Notes: generated by a model not told the origin, from the sequence alone. Positions 31,459 to 40,110 are shown, counted from the first letter of the stretch. The stretch: DNA of 64,000 bases from Fibrobacter sp. UWH4 (GCF_900142475.1 NZ_FRAY01000003.1:496001-560000); one strand, 5' to 3'. A program made the numbers and translations.

Positions 31459-33231
31459 ATGGCATACGTAGCAATGGCCCGTAAGTGGCGTCCGCAATCT
31501 TTCTCCGACATGGTCGGACAGGAACATATCGCAAAGACCCTCCAGAACGCAATCGAAGGAGGACGACTCCACCACGCATTCCTATTCACCGGAACCCGCG
31601 GTGTCGGTAAGACTACCAGTGCCCGTATCCTCGCCCGCACGCTCAACTGCACCGGCGGCGATCCGCTCCACCCCTGTGGACAGTGTGAAAGCTGCAAGGA
31701 CATCGCTGGCGGAAACCCGATGGACGTGTTCGAAATAGACGCCGCCTCCAACACCGGCGTCGACAACATCCGCGACGTGATCGAGCGCGTGCAGTATCCG
31801 CCCGTCATCGGCAAGTACAAGATTTTCATTATCGACGAAGTCCACATGCTCTCGAACGGAGCCTTCAACGCGCTCCTCAAAACGCTCGAAGAACCGCCTG
31901 AACATGTCATTTTCATCTTCGCGACCACCGAAGTCAACAAGGTGCCGCAAACGATTCTCAGCCGCGTACAGCGATTCGACTTCAAGCGACTGACCGTAGA
32001 ACAAATCCGCAGCCGTCTGCGCTACATCTGCGAACAGGAAGGCATCAACGCCACCGACGAAGCCCTCGACATTTTCGCCGAAAAAGCCGACGGTTCCATG
32101 CGCGACGGCCTCACCTACTTCGACCAGGCCTACGCCTTTACCGGTAACGAGATGGCCGCCGAATCGGTCCGTAGCGTTCTCGGCATTCCTCCCGTCGAAC
32201 TGTTCTTTACGCTCATTAACGCCATCAAGGATCACGACCTCAAGGAATGTTTCAAGATGGTCGACGACGCCTGCAAGCGCGGAATCGAATTTACACCGCT
32301 TCTCGACGGTTTCGGCAAGTTCCTCAGGAACATGCTCTACGCCCGCCTCGACGCCTTCACGCCTGACGTGATTAACATTTCCGAGGAGCTGTACACCAAG
32401 TACAAGAGCGCCGTTCCCGAACTCAAGAACGGAGACATCCTGCGCATCAGCAAGATGCTTATCGACTTGCAGGGCACCCTCCGCTACAGCACGAACCCGC
32501 GACTCCTTGTCGAAACGACATTCGCCCGCATGGCTTGGCTCGACAGGCTGACGGATCTCAGACGCGCTCTTGCCGCGATTAACGATCCTTCCAAAGCTTC
32601 GAGCAGCGCCTCCGACGAGGCGTTAAAAAAAAAAGTAACTGAAGTCCAGAACATGCTGGATGCCGTGGAAGAAGCCAAGGCTTTACAGCAACAGGACGAA
32701 AATCCCTTTGCCGCCCTACAGAACGGAATCGCCAACGGCTACAATGGCGACGTTTACAGTCGTTACGAAATTTCTGCCGTCTGGGGTTCCATCAAGACGC
32801 ACATCGCCGATTCCGGTGACTTCGCCTTCTCGGTCGCCCTGAACGATACCGTCCTCGAAACCGGCGACCCGAAAGTCACCCCCTTCCCCATCGCGCTCAC
32901 CTACCTTGGCGACACCGCCAGCGAAGTTTGGGGAATCAAGCAGATGGAAGAGCACCCAGAGTACCTGGAGCGCTTAAAGCAGATTCTCGAAGAAAAATTG
33001 CAGACCCCGGTAATGCTTACGGTCAAGTCGAGAGCCTTCAACGAAAGCGAACTTGCCGTCCGCAAGCAGGCGCGCATGTCGCCCTACCAGCTGGACCTCG
33101 AAAAAGATGCGGGCCTCGCTAAGCTCAAGGAGCTGTTCATGGCAGAACTCATCTATAGCGCCAAGAGCAGCAGACCAGTTGTCGCCCCGCAGCAAAACGA
33201 TTCCTGCGACGTCGACAGCGACGACCAATAA
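31459..33231 (+). CDS. dnaX: DNA polymerase III tau (and probably gamma) subunit
   Basis: Clamp-loader ATPase that loads the sliding clamp and holds the replicase together. AAA+ core: Walker A GTRGVGKTTSAR (about residue 45), zinc site with four Cys (CTGGDPLHPCGQCESC), Walker B FIIDEVHML, sensor SRVQRFDFKRL, then a collar domain (to about 365). After a Ser-rich linker, residues 389-392 are coded by ten consecutive A (32625-32634). The long product is 590 residues; slippage in either direction yields a 392- or 394-residue form lacking the C-terminal polymerase-binding region, as in Thermus and E. coli dnaX. No Shine-Dalgarno site is seen; TACTTT lies 6 bases before the ATG. Confidence 0.97.
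   Translation: MAYVAMARKWRPQSFSDMVGQEHIAKTLQNAIEGGRLHHAFLFTGTRGVGKTTSARILARTLNCTGGDPLHPCGQCESCKDIAGGNPMDVFEIDAASNTGVDNIRDVIERVQYPPVIGKYKIFIIDEVHMLSNGAFNALLKTLEEPPEHVIFIFATTEVNKVPQTILSRVQRFDFKRLTVEQIRSRLRYICEQEGINATDEALDIFAEKADGSMRDGLTYFDQAYAFTGNEMAAESVRSVLGIPPVELFFTLINAIKDHDLKECFKMVDDACKRGIEFTPLLDGFGKFLRNMLYARLDAFTPDVINISEELYTKYKSAVPELKNGDILRISKMLIDLQGTLRYSTNPRLLVETTFARMAWLDRLTDLRRALAAINDPSKASSSASDEALKKKVTEVQNMLDAVEEAKALQQQDENPFAALQNGIANGYNGDVYSRYEISAVWGSIKTHIADSGDFAFSVALNDTVLETGDPKVTPFPIALTYLGDTASEVWGIKQMEEHPEYLERLKQILEEKLQTPVMLTVKSRAFNESELAVRKQARMSPYQLDLEKDAGLAKLKELFMAELIYSAKSSRPVVAPQQNDSCDVDSDDQ
32625..32640 (+). other. A10 slippery tract in dnaX
   Basis: Frame zero reads TTA AAA AAA AAA GTA. 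Losing one A (or a +1 shift) puts TAA right after the run; gaining one A (or a -1 shift) gives AGT AAC TGA. The tract sits just after the AAA+/collar core, where the gamma subunit ends in other bacteria. Confidence 0.75.
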
Positions 33232-33234
33232 TTC

Positions 33235-33262
33235 AAACGGGTAGACTCAAGTCCACCCGTTT
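33235..33262. terminator. Hairpin between convergent dnaX and the deaminase gene
   Basis: AAACGGGT (33235-33242) pairs with ACCCGTTT (33255-33262), with inner GACT/AGTC. T runs are weak on both sides, so it may be a terminator or only a stabilising stem. Confidence 0.5.
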
Positions 33263-33305
33263 ATCGAAGCTTTCGCCAAGCCACTTTTTTCATATAGGCC
33301 GGGAA

Positions 33306-34559
33306 TTAACTTTTTTTCGCAATTTTCTGCACGTCCTTCAAAATATCCTCTTCACCATCGACATGGCGGTTCTTCATCACGAACTTTCCGTTACACATCA
33401 CGGAATGAATCGCAGAGGAATCGGCCGCATAGACCCAGTTGCTCACCAGGTTATGGTTCGGGACGAGGCGTTCGTTTTTCAGGTCGAGCAGCAAGGCGTC
33501 TGCCAGGAATCCTTCGGCAATCACGCCCGCCGGAATGCCATAAGCCAATGCCGTATTTGAAGTCGCCAACTTGAGCGCCACCTCCGCCGGCAACGATTCC
33601 GCCTTGCCAGTCTTGGGTTCCACCTTCGCCAAAAGCGAAATCAGCTTCATTTCTTCGTGCATGTCGAGGTTATTGTTCGACGAAGCCCCGTCAGTTCCAA
33701 GGCCAACCAACATTCCGCTATCTAAGAGAGCATTCACTTTCGGGATTCCGCTCCCCAGTTTCAAATTCGAGCAGGGATTCAGAATCGCGGCAGAACCCGA
33801 TTCGGCCATCAACGCCATATCGTATTCGGACAAATGAACGCAATGTGCCGCCACCAGGTGGTCACCCAGAACATCCCACTTTGCCAAAAGTTCGACCGGA
33901 GAGCAACCGTACTGTTTCTTGCAATCCTTGATTTCGATCAAGGTTTCAGACAAATGAGTGTGCAAAACATAGTTTTCTTCAAGAGCCAATTTCGCACAAC
34001 GTTTGAAAATCTTTTCGCCCACCGTATAAATGGAATGCGGCATCACTGCAAGCTTTACCCGATCGGATTCATAACGATGGTCCTGCAGGAACTTGAAATT
34101 TTCTTCGATATGTTCCGGGGAATCCAGATTTTCGGCAACCGTCACTCCAATCGCCGCACGAATCCCCATTTCCTTAACGACCTTCATCGTCACTTCGCGG
34201 CGCCAGTACATATCCGAGAAGAAAACCGTTCCCGACTTGATCATTTCAAGCACGGCTAGGCGAGACCCGATTTCAATATCCTTGGCAGTGAGCTTTGCCT
34301 CGAACGGCCAAATGTATTCCTGCAACCACTTCTGGAGCGGCATATCATCGGCATACCCACGCAAAAGGGTCATGGCGGCATGAGTGTGTCCGTTATAGAA
34401 AGGCGGTACAATGGCAAGCCCCTTGCAATTTACCACATCGGCCTTGTCATAATCACGGGCGGTAAGCGGGCGCCCCACCTTCGCAAACTTTTTTCCCGAG
34501 ATGAGGATATCCTGTATTTTACCTTGGAATAGTACAGATTGGAGTATTGTTTTTGCCAT
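33306..34559 (-). CDS. mtaD: Amidohydrolase of the MTA/SAH deaminase family
   Basis: Zinc amidohydrolase of the COG0402 group, which deaminates methylthioadenosine, S-adenosylhomocysteine or related purines. The 417 residues show the metal site GHTHAAMTLLRGYADDMPLQ, HTHLSETLIE, VAAHCVHLSEYDMALMAESG, NPCSNLKLGSGIPKV and GTDGASSNNNLDM, all in the expected order. The nucleoside specificity is inferred from family resemblance, so guanine-type or other substrates remain possible. It is divergent from the cyclase gene at 34643. No Shine-Dalgarno site; AATACT ends 7 bases before the ATG, again a short-leader arrangement. Confidence 0.85.
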   Translation of the reverse strand: MAKTILQSVLFQGKIQDILISGKKFAKVGRPLTARDYDKADVVNCKGLAIVPPFYNGHTHAAMTLLRGYADDMPLQKWLQEYIWPFEAKLTAKDIEIGSRLAVLEMIKSGTVFFSDMYWRREVTMKVVKEMGIRAAIGVTVAENLDSPEHIEENFKFLQDHRYESDRVKLAVMPHSIYTVGEKIFKRCAKLALEENYVLHTHLSETLIEIKDCKKQYGCSPVELLAKWDVLGDHLVAAHCVHLSEYDMALMAESGSAAILNPCSNLKLGSGIPKVNALLDSGMLVGLGTDGASSNNNLDMHEEMKLISLLAKVEPKTGKAESLPAEVALKLATSNTALAYGIPAGVIAEGFLADALLLDLKNERLVPNHNLVSNWVYAADSSAIHSVMCNGKFVMKNRHVDGEEDILKDVQKIAKKS

Positions 34560-34630
34560 ATAAACTAGTATTCTCGCGTGTTTTTTTCAAAAAGTAGTAT
34601 TTTCTGTTTTCGTTTTGAAAAGTTTTTGTA

Positions 34631-34636
34631 TATAAT
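34631..34636 (+). promoter_or_regulatory. -10 hexamer with near-leaderless start
   Basis: Perfect TATAAT ending 6 bases before the ATG at 34643. No clear -35 box and no Shine-Dalgarno site, so the mRNA would begin at or next to the start codon. Confidence 0.45.
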
Positions 34637-34642
34637 TATGGT

Positions 34643-35641
34643 ATGAGTGCGAACGAACTAGAGACACTGCCCATATCCAGGGCAGAATTTCAGCGACAGG
34701 ATATTTTCAGGAATGTCGCCTTCGAAAGCCTTGCCGGTTACCTGCTTGGCTGTAAAACGATTTTCCCTGAACCGGGCACACTCCTTATCGACCCTGAAAA
34801 GCCCAGGCGTCGTCTTCTAGTTCTCCTAGACGGCCTTCTGGAAGTACATGTGGAATCCCAGGGCGGTATGTACATTGACCATATCCATCCAGGGCACTGC
34901 GCCGGAGAGATGTCCATTTTTGACAACATCAAACCGAGCGCCAAGGTCTTCGCCAAGGAAAACTGCAAAATCCTGATTATCGATGGCGACACCGCACTCG
35001 CCATGCTCAACGCTTCGCACGATCTGTGCCTGAACTTTTTGCAACTTCTGAGTCGACGCCTACGCAACAACAACAAGGTGGTGTGCGAAGAAGAATACCA
35101 TATCCGTTGCATCGAAGAAAACGCCAAGGTGGACTCGCTTACGGGCCTGCACAACCGTCGCTGGCTCGAAGAAATGTACACGCGCGAACTCAACCGAAGC
35201 AACGCGGGAAACCTGCACCTTTCGGCCTTCATGCTGGACATCGACCACTTCAAGAATGTCAACGACACCTACGGCCACCTCGTCGGCGACCAGGTGCTTA
35301 TCGCGGTGGCCAAGGCGATTCTCCAATGCCTGCGCCCCACCGATATGCCCGTACGCTACGGCGGCGAAGAATTCACGATTTTCTTGCCGGGAACAAACAT
35401 CGAGAACGCGAAAATTGTCGGTGAAAGACTTCGCGCCAGTGTAGAATCTATGAAGATTCCGCTTCTGGATAAGAAAGATTTTATTTCAGTCACGATCAGC
35501 GTCGGGTTCACGGAACGCAAGGACGGAGACTCCGTCGAAACGATCATCAAGCGCGCCGACGACGCGCTCTACCACGCCAAGGAATCAGGCCGCAACCGCG
35601 TGTGCCTGAATCTGGGCGAGGGCTCCATGTTCCTATTCTGA
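34643..35641 (+). CDS. Diguanylate cyclase with cyclic-nucleotide-binding-type sensor
   Basis: Makes c-di-GMP from two GTP. The N-terminal half (residues 15-140) is a CRP-like cNMP-binding fold: LLVLLDGLLEVHVESQGGMYIDHIHPGHCAGEMSIFD, AKVFAKENCKILIID. A short helix leads to the GGDEF domain (160-325): DSLTGLHNRRWLEEM, LDIDHFKNVNDTYGHLVGDQVL, active-site YGGEEF, and an intact inhibitory site RPTD five residues before GGEEF, so product inhibition is expected. The protein is soluble. There is no CRP helix-turn-helix. A strong terminator follows. The ligand of the sensor domain is unknown. Confidence 0.93.
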   Translation: MSANELETLPISRAEFQRQDIFRNVAFESLAGYLLGCKTIFPEPGTLLIDPEKPRRRLLVLLDGLLEVHVESQGGMYIDHIHPGHCAGEMSIFDNIKPSAKVFAKENCKILIIDGDTALAMLNASHDLCLNFLQLLSRRLRNNNKVVCEEEYHIRCIEENAKVDSLTGLHNRRWLEEMYTRELNRSNAGNLHLSAFMLDIDHFKNVNDTYGHLVGDQVLIAVAKAILQCLRPTDMPVRYGGEEFTIFLPGTNIENAKIVGERLRASVESMKIPLLDKKDFISVTISVGFTERKDGDSVETIIKRADDALYHAKESGRNRVCLNLGEGSMFLF

Positions 35642-35672
35642 CCGGGTAAACAGCAAATAAGTCAAATTGCAA

Positions 35673-35698
35673 AAAAGGCTCCCGAAGGAGCCTTTTAA
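35673..35698. terminator. Intrinsic terminator after the cyclase gene
   Basis: Perfect ten-pair stem AAAAGGCTCC-CGAA-GGAGCCTTTT (35673-35696). Works in both directions and separates the convergent hisD. Confidence 0.9.
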
Positions 35699-35707
35699 TT
35701 TATAGAA

Positions 35708-35788
35708 TTCATCCTCAAGGTCACTTCTGAAGTCATCCCCGACCGCCATCCCTGAAGTCATCCTCGACCGTCAGGGAGGGGATCCAAG
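35708..35788. repeat. Degenerate hairpin-element copies upstream of hisD's stop
   Basis: TCATCCTCAAGGTCAC, then GAAGTCATCCCCGACC, then GAAGTCATCCTCGACCGTCA and GGGAGGGGATCCAAG, fragments of the element described at 16.4-16.8 kb. Confidence 0.6.
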
Positions 35789-35793
35789 AGCGA

Positions 35794-37083
35794 CTACAGT
35801 CTCTTAAGCACCGCAGCAGCGTGGTGGATAAAGCCCTCTTCGGTTGCAACGGCGGCAATGGCCTTCGCATTCTTCTTGATGGCCTTCTCGCTGTAGCGGA
35901 TGATGCTCATACGCTTGAGGAAGTCGTAGACTCCTAGCGGGCTGAAGAAGCGGCCCGTGCCGTTCGTCGGCAGCACATGGTTCGGACCCGCAAAATAGTC
36001 GCCCACCGGTTCGCTCGACCACGGGCCGATAAACACGGCACCCGCGTTCTCGATCTGCGCAGCCATGGATTCTGCTTCGGCGGTCATGACTTCCAAATGT
36101 TCCGGAGCAATGCGGTTCGCAATTTCAACACCGTCGAACCAATCCTTCACCACTAAGATGCGACCGAAGTTACCGAGCACCTTTTCAAGGAGTTCCTTCT
36201 TCGGGGAGTTTTCCACCTGCACATCAACGCAAGCAGAAATCATCTGGGCCGTTTCCATGTTGTCGGTAATGCAGATAGCGGCTTCAAAACCGGAACCGTG
36301 TTCCGCCTGGGAAAGCAGGTCTGCAGCGACAAAGTCAGGATCGCAGGTGTTATCGGCCATCACGAGCACTTCGCTGGGACCAGCCACCATGTCGATATCC
36401 ACGACACCGAAGACTTCCTTCTTGGCGATAGCGGCAAAGACGTTGCCCGGGCCCACAATCTTGTCGACGCGTTCCACGACGATCTTGCCCTTGGCGTCCT
36501 TGGCACCATAAGCCAAGAGACCAATCGCCTGAGCGCCACCGATGTGGTAGACTTCTTCAATGCCCAATTCCTGAAGCACGAATGCCACAGCACGGTTGAT
36601 TTCGCCCTTGATCGGGGTCACGACCACGATATCCTGAACGCCAGCCACCAGAGCCGGAACAGCGTTCATAATCACAGTGCTCGGATAAATGCCAGCACCA
36701 CCCGGCACGTAAAGACCCACGCGCTTCATGGGGCGAATGCGCTGACCGAGGACTACACCATCGGCCCCTTCCATGAGCCAGGATTCTTCCATCTGGTTCT
36801 TGTGGAAGTCGCGAACATTCTTGATAGCCTGCTTCAAGGCCTTCTGGAGTTCCTTGGGGCACTTGGCGGCAGACTTCGCGATGGCCGAAACCGGCACGCG
36901 GATGTTCTTGCCCTTCAGGCCGTCGAACTTCTGGGCGTATTCCGTCGCCTTGGCGATACCGCCCTTCTTGATGTCGGCAAGGATTTGCATCACCTTGTCA
37001 TGGATTTCTCTGGACGGAGCGACTTCGCGCCCGCAGATGCGTTCAATTTCAGCAGATTTCGGAGTAACTTTTGTAATAATCAT
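35794..37083 (-). CDS. hisD: Histidinol dehydrogenase
   Basis: Zinc enzyme that oxidises histidinol to histidine with two NAD. Starting at 37083 gives 429 residues, the normal length; a start at 37107 would lie at or before the expected transcription start of the TATCTTTG box (37111-37118). Motifs: GLYVPGGAGIYPSTVIMNAVPA, VVERVDKIVGPGNVFAAIAKKEVFGVVDIDMVAGPSEV (split), LSQAEHG, EHLEVMTAEAESMA, FIGPWSSEPVGDYFAGPNHVLPT. The first codons differ from a 58-bp exact copy of its 5' end at 38301-38358, which directly follows cimA, so hisD was probably cimA's neighbour before an insertion. It now has a new promoter region. Confidence 0.96.
   Translation of the reverse strand: MIITKVTPKSAEIERICGREVAPSREIHDKVMQILADIKKGGIAKATEYAQKFDGLKGKNIRVPVSAIAKSAAKCPKELQKALKQAIKNVRDFHKNQMEESWLMEGADGVVLGQRIRPMKRVGLYVPGGAGIYPSTVIMNAVPALVAGVQDIVVVTPIKGEINRAVAFVLQELGIEEVYHIGGAQAIGLLAYGAKDAKGKIVVERVDKIVGPGNVFAAIAKKEVFGVVDIDMVAGPSEVLVMADNTCDPDFVAADLLSQAEHGSGFEAAICITDNMETAQMISACVDVQVENSPKKELLEKVLGNFGRILVVKDWFDGVEIANRIAPEHLEVMTAEAESMAAQIENAGAVFIGPWSSEPVGDYFAGPNHVLPTNGTGRFFSPLGVYDFLKRMSIIRYSEKAIKKNAKAIAAVATEEGFIHHAAAVLKRL
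37020..37077. repeat. 58-bp direct repeat, copy 1 (inside hisD)
   Basis: Identical base for base to 38301-38358. It encodes hisD codons from ITKVTPKS to ICGREV. The two copies bracket an insertion of about 1.2 kb. Confidence 0.95.
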
Positions 37084-37110
37084 AGTAGGAAATAAGATAT
37101 TAGACATCTA

Positions 37111-37118
37111 CAAAGATA
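37111..37118 (-). promoter_or_regulatory. TAnnTTTG promoter box before hisD
   Basis: Minus strand TATCTTTG, 27 bases before the ATG at 37083. It belongs to the inserted DNA, which thus may supply hisD with a promoter after its separation from cimA. Confidence 0.45.
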
Positions 37119-37132
37119 AAAAAAACAAAAAG

Positions 37133-37936
37133 TTATTTCAACAAAACTTTCTTATGTTCGATATCTAAGATGGAGGGTGTCTTGGGAACATAGATTTGCC
37201 CGTTTTCAGTACGGCCTTGTTTCAAGAGGATACCGTTGACATCAAATAGCTTGTAAGGAACCGTTTCATTGAGTCCATCAACAATGAACATTTCTCGACT
37301 TATGCGAGACAGACGGAATCTATTTTTGATCGGGGTCTTGGAAATGGAAGTCGGCTTTTCATCAGGAAGCAAAGTCCACCAGTTCTCAATCATTGCAGTT
37401 CCACCATCAGTTGGCTCCGCACAACATTCAAAGGTGTCGCATGACGCTATATGCGTATATACAGAAACCATATCATTTGCGTTGTAGATATCCGCCATAT
37501 CTACTTTGCATTCAAGCATATTATAAACCATTCTATCTATTAAACTAGATGCACTATCCTTTGATATATTTACAACACCCCATTCTTGCAGATTAATAAA
37601 TTCCTGTTTAAGTATTTGGCTAAGCGTGATATCTCTTTCTTCGAAAAAAGAACCTGTATGAATATTAAAAATAGTGATTCTACTAGCATAAACGTTTACA
37701 AATACAGCAAAGTTTGTATCTAATGTTGAATAATAAGCAAATCCATAAAGGGGACCATACTCGTCCGTAACACAATTAATATAATTCAAGGAACAGGTTT
37801 TTCCAAAATTGAAAGCTATGTAATTTAGTCCGAATTCTAATTGTGTTCCTTGTCTGAAATTACTTTGAGGATTATCAAACTCAGCTGATAACAACATCGT
37901 CGTTAGAAACACTATTGTCATTAGAACTTTATTCAT
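37133..37936 (-). CDS. Secreted protein with C-terminal sorting-like domain, in an insertion
   Basis: A 267-residue protein starting after AGGAGG, with a signal-like N-terminus (VLMTIVFLTTMLLSAEF). The body is A/T-rich compared with the flanking his and cim genes and has several Cys. The C-terminus (FIVDGLNETVPYKLFDVNGILLKQGR through DIEHKKVLLK) resembles the beta-sandwich C-terminal domains (YDxxGxxxxxG) used for type IX-like secretion in FCB bacteria. It lies in the 1.2-kb DNA between the two 58-bp repeats, directly after a 5'-truncated gene, and so may be a recent arrival. Function unknown. Confidence 0.75.
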   Translation of the reverse strand: MNKVLMTIVFLTTMLLSAEFDNPQSNFRQGTQLEFGLNYIAFNFGKTCSLNYINCVTDEYGPLYGFAYYSTLDTNFAVFVNVYASRITIFNIHTGSFFEERDITLSQILKQEFINLQEWGVVNISKDSASSLIDRMVYNMLECKVDMADIYNANDMVSVYTHIASCDTFECCAEPTDGGTAMIENWWTLLPDEKPTSISKTPIKNRFRLSRISREMFIVDGLNETVPYKLFDVNGILLKQGRTENGQIYVPKTPSILDIEHKKVLLK

Positions 37937-37946
37937 CCCAAGCCTC

Positions 37947-38300
37947 CTATTTAAATGAAATTTTTAACGATGGCAGAATCGGATTGAAGTCAACACGATA
38001 AACATCGGTGTTCTGATGAACTGTTACTCCATTTCCAAGGAATCTTCCGTATACATTTTTTACAGTCTGCCCCAAAATCAATTGAGCTTTTGCTGCATGA
38101 ATTGTGCCAGCCCAGTCACCTTCTACAAATACAGGCTGTTCTCCATACTGAATGAGTTTGAAGCCCCTTGCAACAAGATTCTTGTCTTCGTTAACAAGAG
38201 AAGCTCTCCAAAGAAACGCACCTTCCGCATGGATAACGGTTTCTTTACCAGGTTCTAAAAATTCCAGTTGACAGCCAGATCTTTCAAAAAACAAATCCGC
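37947..38300 (-). pseudogene. 5'-truncated gene fragment at the insertion edge
   Basis: An open frame without a credible ATG enters directly from the duplicated hisD sequence. About 117 residues can be read, from ADLFFERSGCQLEFLEPGKE to the C-terminus LPSLKISFK; a TTG near 38297 is the only start-like codon. The segment FVEGDWAGTIHAAKAQLILGQ looks like a genuine protein, so this is likely the 3' end of a gene cut by the insertion. It stops 10 bases before the ATG of the next gene, whose AGGAGG follows this stop. Family not recognised. Confidence 0.6.
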
Positions 38301-38364
38301 CGACTTCGCGCCCGCAGATGCGTTCAATTTCAGCAGATTTCGGAGTAACTTTTGTAATTTGCAT
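38284..38364 (-). pseudogene. hisD 5' remnant
   Basis: ATG at 38364, three bases after the cimA stop codon and behind AAGGA at the cimA end, reads MQITKVTPKSAEIERICGRE then leaves homology at 38300 and stops (26 codons). It shows the ancestral cimA-hisD junction: the original hisD start and ribosome site are still here while the intact gene is 1.28 kb away. Confidence 0.9.
38301..38358. repeat. 58-bp direct repeat, copy 2 (after cimA)
   Basis: Exact copy of 37020-37077, at 1281-bp offset. This copy keeps the ancestral upstream context. Confidence 0.95.
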
Positions 38365-38367
38365 GGC

Positions 38368-40071
38368 TTATTTTTTCCTTGAAACACCAGCGAGGTTACG
38401 GACCTTGCGAGCAGTCAACTTTTTCGCTTTCTCAGGTGCAGTAGCTTCTTTCGCCTTGGCCGGTTCAACAGGCTTCACGTCCAAATGCTTGTAGGCACCT
38501 TCGATGACCTTGTTATCCACCAGAATCTTGTAGGTAAGGCCATCGACAAACGCCATCCAGGACGCTTCGATAATGTTGCTCGAAACGCCGACTACGTTCC
38601 AGTAGCCCTTCTCGTCGCCGAAGGTGGTCCATACGCGCACCGTAGCGTCGGATGCCACGTTGCTTCCAAGCACGCGCACCTTATAGTCGTCAAGCTTGAC
38701 CTTCGCCATATTCGGGAAGAACGGGAGCAATGCCTTGCGGAGCGCCGCATCCAAAGCATTCACCGGGCCATCACCTTCGCTCACCTGGTGACTGATTTTG
38801 TCGCCAACCTGAAGCTTGACCGTCGCCTGCGACACAGAAACCCCCTGCGGAGTCTTGTCTTCGATAACGCGGTAGTTCAGCACCTTGAACGGTTCTTCCA
38901 CCATTCCCAGCTGGCGGTACACAAGCATCTTGAAGCTTGCCTCGGCGCTATCGAAATGCCAACCGGCATTTTCGCGTTCCTTGATAAGTGTAAGGAGCTT
39001 GCCCACCACGGGGTCTTTCTTGTCGATACCCGGCTTGATGGCCTTCAGTTTTTCTACCACGAGAGAACCGCCGGCCTGGTCGCTGGTGACAAACACGCGG
39101 TCGTTACCGACGGCATGCGGGTCGATATGTTCAAAACTGCGAGAAACCTTCATCACGCCATCGATGTGTGCTCCGCCCTTATGCGCAAAGGCTGCATCGC
39201 CCACATACGGGGCATGCACATCGCTCGGCAGGTTCACAATCTGGTCCACATTGCTGCTCAACTGACGAAGCCTAGCCATCTTCTTTGCGGCAAAGAACTT
39301 CGCGCCCATCTTGAAATGGAGGTCTGCAGCAATGGTCGTGAGGTTCGCGTTACCGCAACGTTCACCGTAACCGTTTACCACGCCTTGCACCATGGTCGCA
39401 CCGTTCTTGACGGCATAGATGCTATTACACACGGCAAGTCCCGCATCGTTATGCACATGGATTCCGATCGGTGTCGAAATTTTCTTCTTCACTTCCTTCA
39501 CGATTTCTTCGAGTTCCCACGGCATCGTTCCGCCATTGGTATCGCACAGCACGATGCAGTCGGCGTGGCCGAGTTCCGCGGCCTTCAGAGTCTCGATGGC
39601 GTACTCGGGATTCGCCTTGTAACCATCAAAGAAATGTTCCGCATCGTAAATTACCTCTTCGGAATGTTCCTTGAGGTACGCCACCGAAGACTCAATCATG
39701 TCGAGGTTCTCTTCGAGAGTCGTGCGGATGACATCGGTCACATGCAGGTCCCAGCTCTTTCCGAAAATCGTCTTGACGGGTGCACCGGACTTCACGAGCG
39801 CCTGCAGCAGCGGATCGTTCTCGGGCAAAACCTTCGGACGACGAGTCGAACCGAAGGCGGCAATCTTTGCGTGCTTCAGCTTGACTTCCTTGATCTTCTG
39901 GAAGAATTCCTCGTCGGTCGGATTACTCGGATTGGGCCACCCCCCTTCGATATAGTCAAAACCGAAATGGTCAAGAATTCGCGCAATCTGCAACTTGTCG
40001 GCAAGAGAAAGGCTTATCTTACGGTCTTGATTACCGTCACGGAGAGTCGTATCGTATAGGGAGATTTTCAT
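38368..40071 (-). CDS. cimA: Citramalate synthase
   Basis: Condenses pyruvate and acetyl-CoA to (R)-citramalate, the threonine-independent entry to isoleucine. The 567 residues hold a DRE-TIM metallolyase barrel (LYDTTLRDGNQDRKISLSLADKL, DYIEGGWPNPSNPTDEEFF, LCDTNGGTMPWELEEIV, HVHNDAGLAVCNSI, GYGERCGNANL), a linker and a regulatory LeuA dimerisation domain from about residue 400 (VSQATVKLQVGDKISHQVSEGDGPVNALDAALRKAL split). The GYGER-type motif and the length fit the CimA branch rather than 2-isopropylmalate synthase. A Lys/Ala-rich tail closes the protein. TATATTTG lies 5 bases before the ATG, with no Shine-Dalgarno site. Confidence 0.94.
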   Translation of the reverse strand: MKISLYDTTLRDGNQDRKISLSLADKLQIARILDHFGFDYIEGGWPNPSNPTDEEFFQKIKEVKLKHAKIAAFGSTRRPKVLPENDPLLQALVKSGAPVKTIFGKSWDLHVTDVIRTTLEENLDMIESSVAYLKEHSEEVIYDAEHFFDGYKANPEYAIETLKAAELGHADCIVLCDTNGGTMPWELEEIVKEVKKKISTPIGIHVHNDAGLAVCNSIYAVKNGATMVQGVVNGYGERCGNANLTTIAADLHFKMGAKFFAAKKMARLRQLSSNVDQIVNLPSDVHAPYVGDAAFAHKGGAHIDGVMKVSRSFEHIDPHAVGNDRVFVTSDQAGGSLVVEKLKAIKPGIDKKDPVVGKLLTLIKERENAGWHFDSAEASFKMLVYRQLGMVEEPFKVLNYRVIEDKTPQGVSVSQATVKLQVGDKISHQVSEGDGPVNALDAALRKALLPFFPNMAKVKLDDYKVRVLGSNVASDATVRVWTTFGDEKGYWNVVGVSSNIIEASWMAFVDGLTYKILVDNKVIEGAYKHLDVKPVEPAKAKEATAPEKAKKLTARKVRNLAGVSRKK

Positions 40072-40076
40072 AGGCG

Positions 40077-40084
40077 CAAATATA
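40077..40084 (-). promoter_or_regulatory. TAnnTTTG promoter box, near-leaderless cimA
   Basis: Minus strand TATATTTG followed by CGCCT and the ATG. The transcript probably begins at or within a few bases of the start codon. Confidence 0.55.
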
Positions 40085-40110
40085 GAAAAAGAAACTTTCT
40101 AAAAACGGAG

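Noticed and set aside
33306-34559. Annotating the amidohydrolase as guanine deaminase or SsnA
   Set aside because: The motif order fits MTA/SAH deaminases at least as well; the family assignment is kept general.
37020-38364. Insertion sequence between cimA and hisD
   Set aside because: No transposase frame or terminal inverted repeats; the 58-bp duplication is far longer than a usual target duplication.
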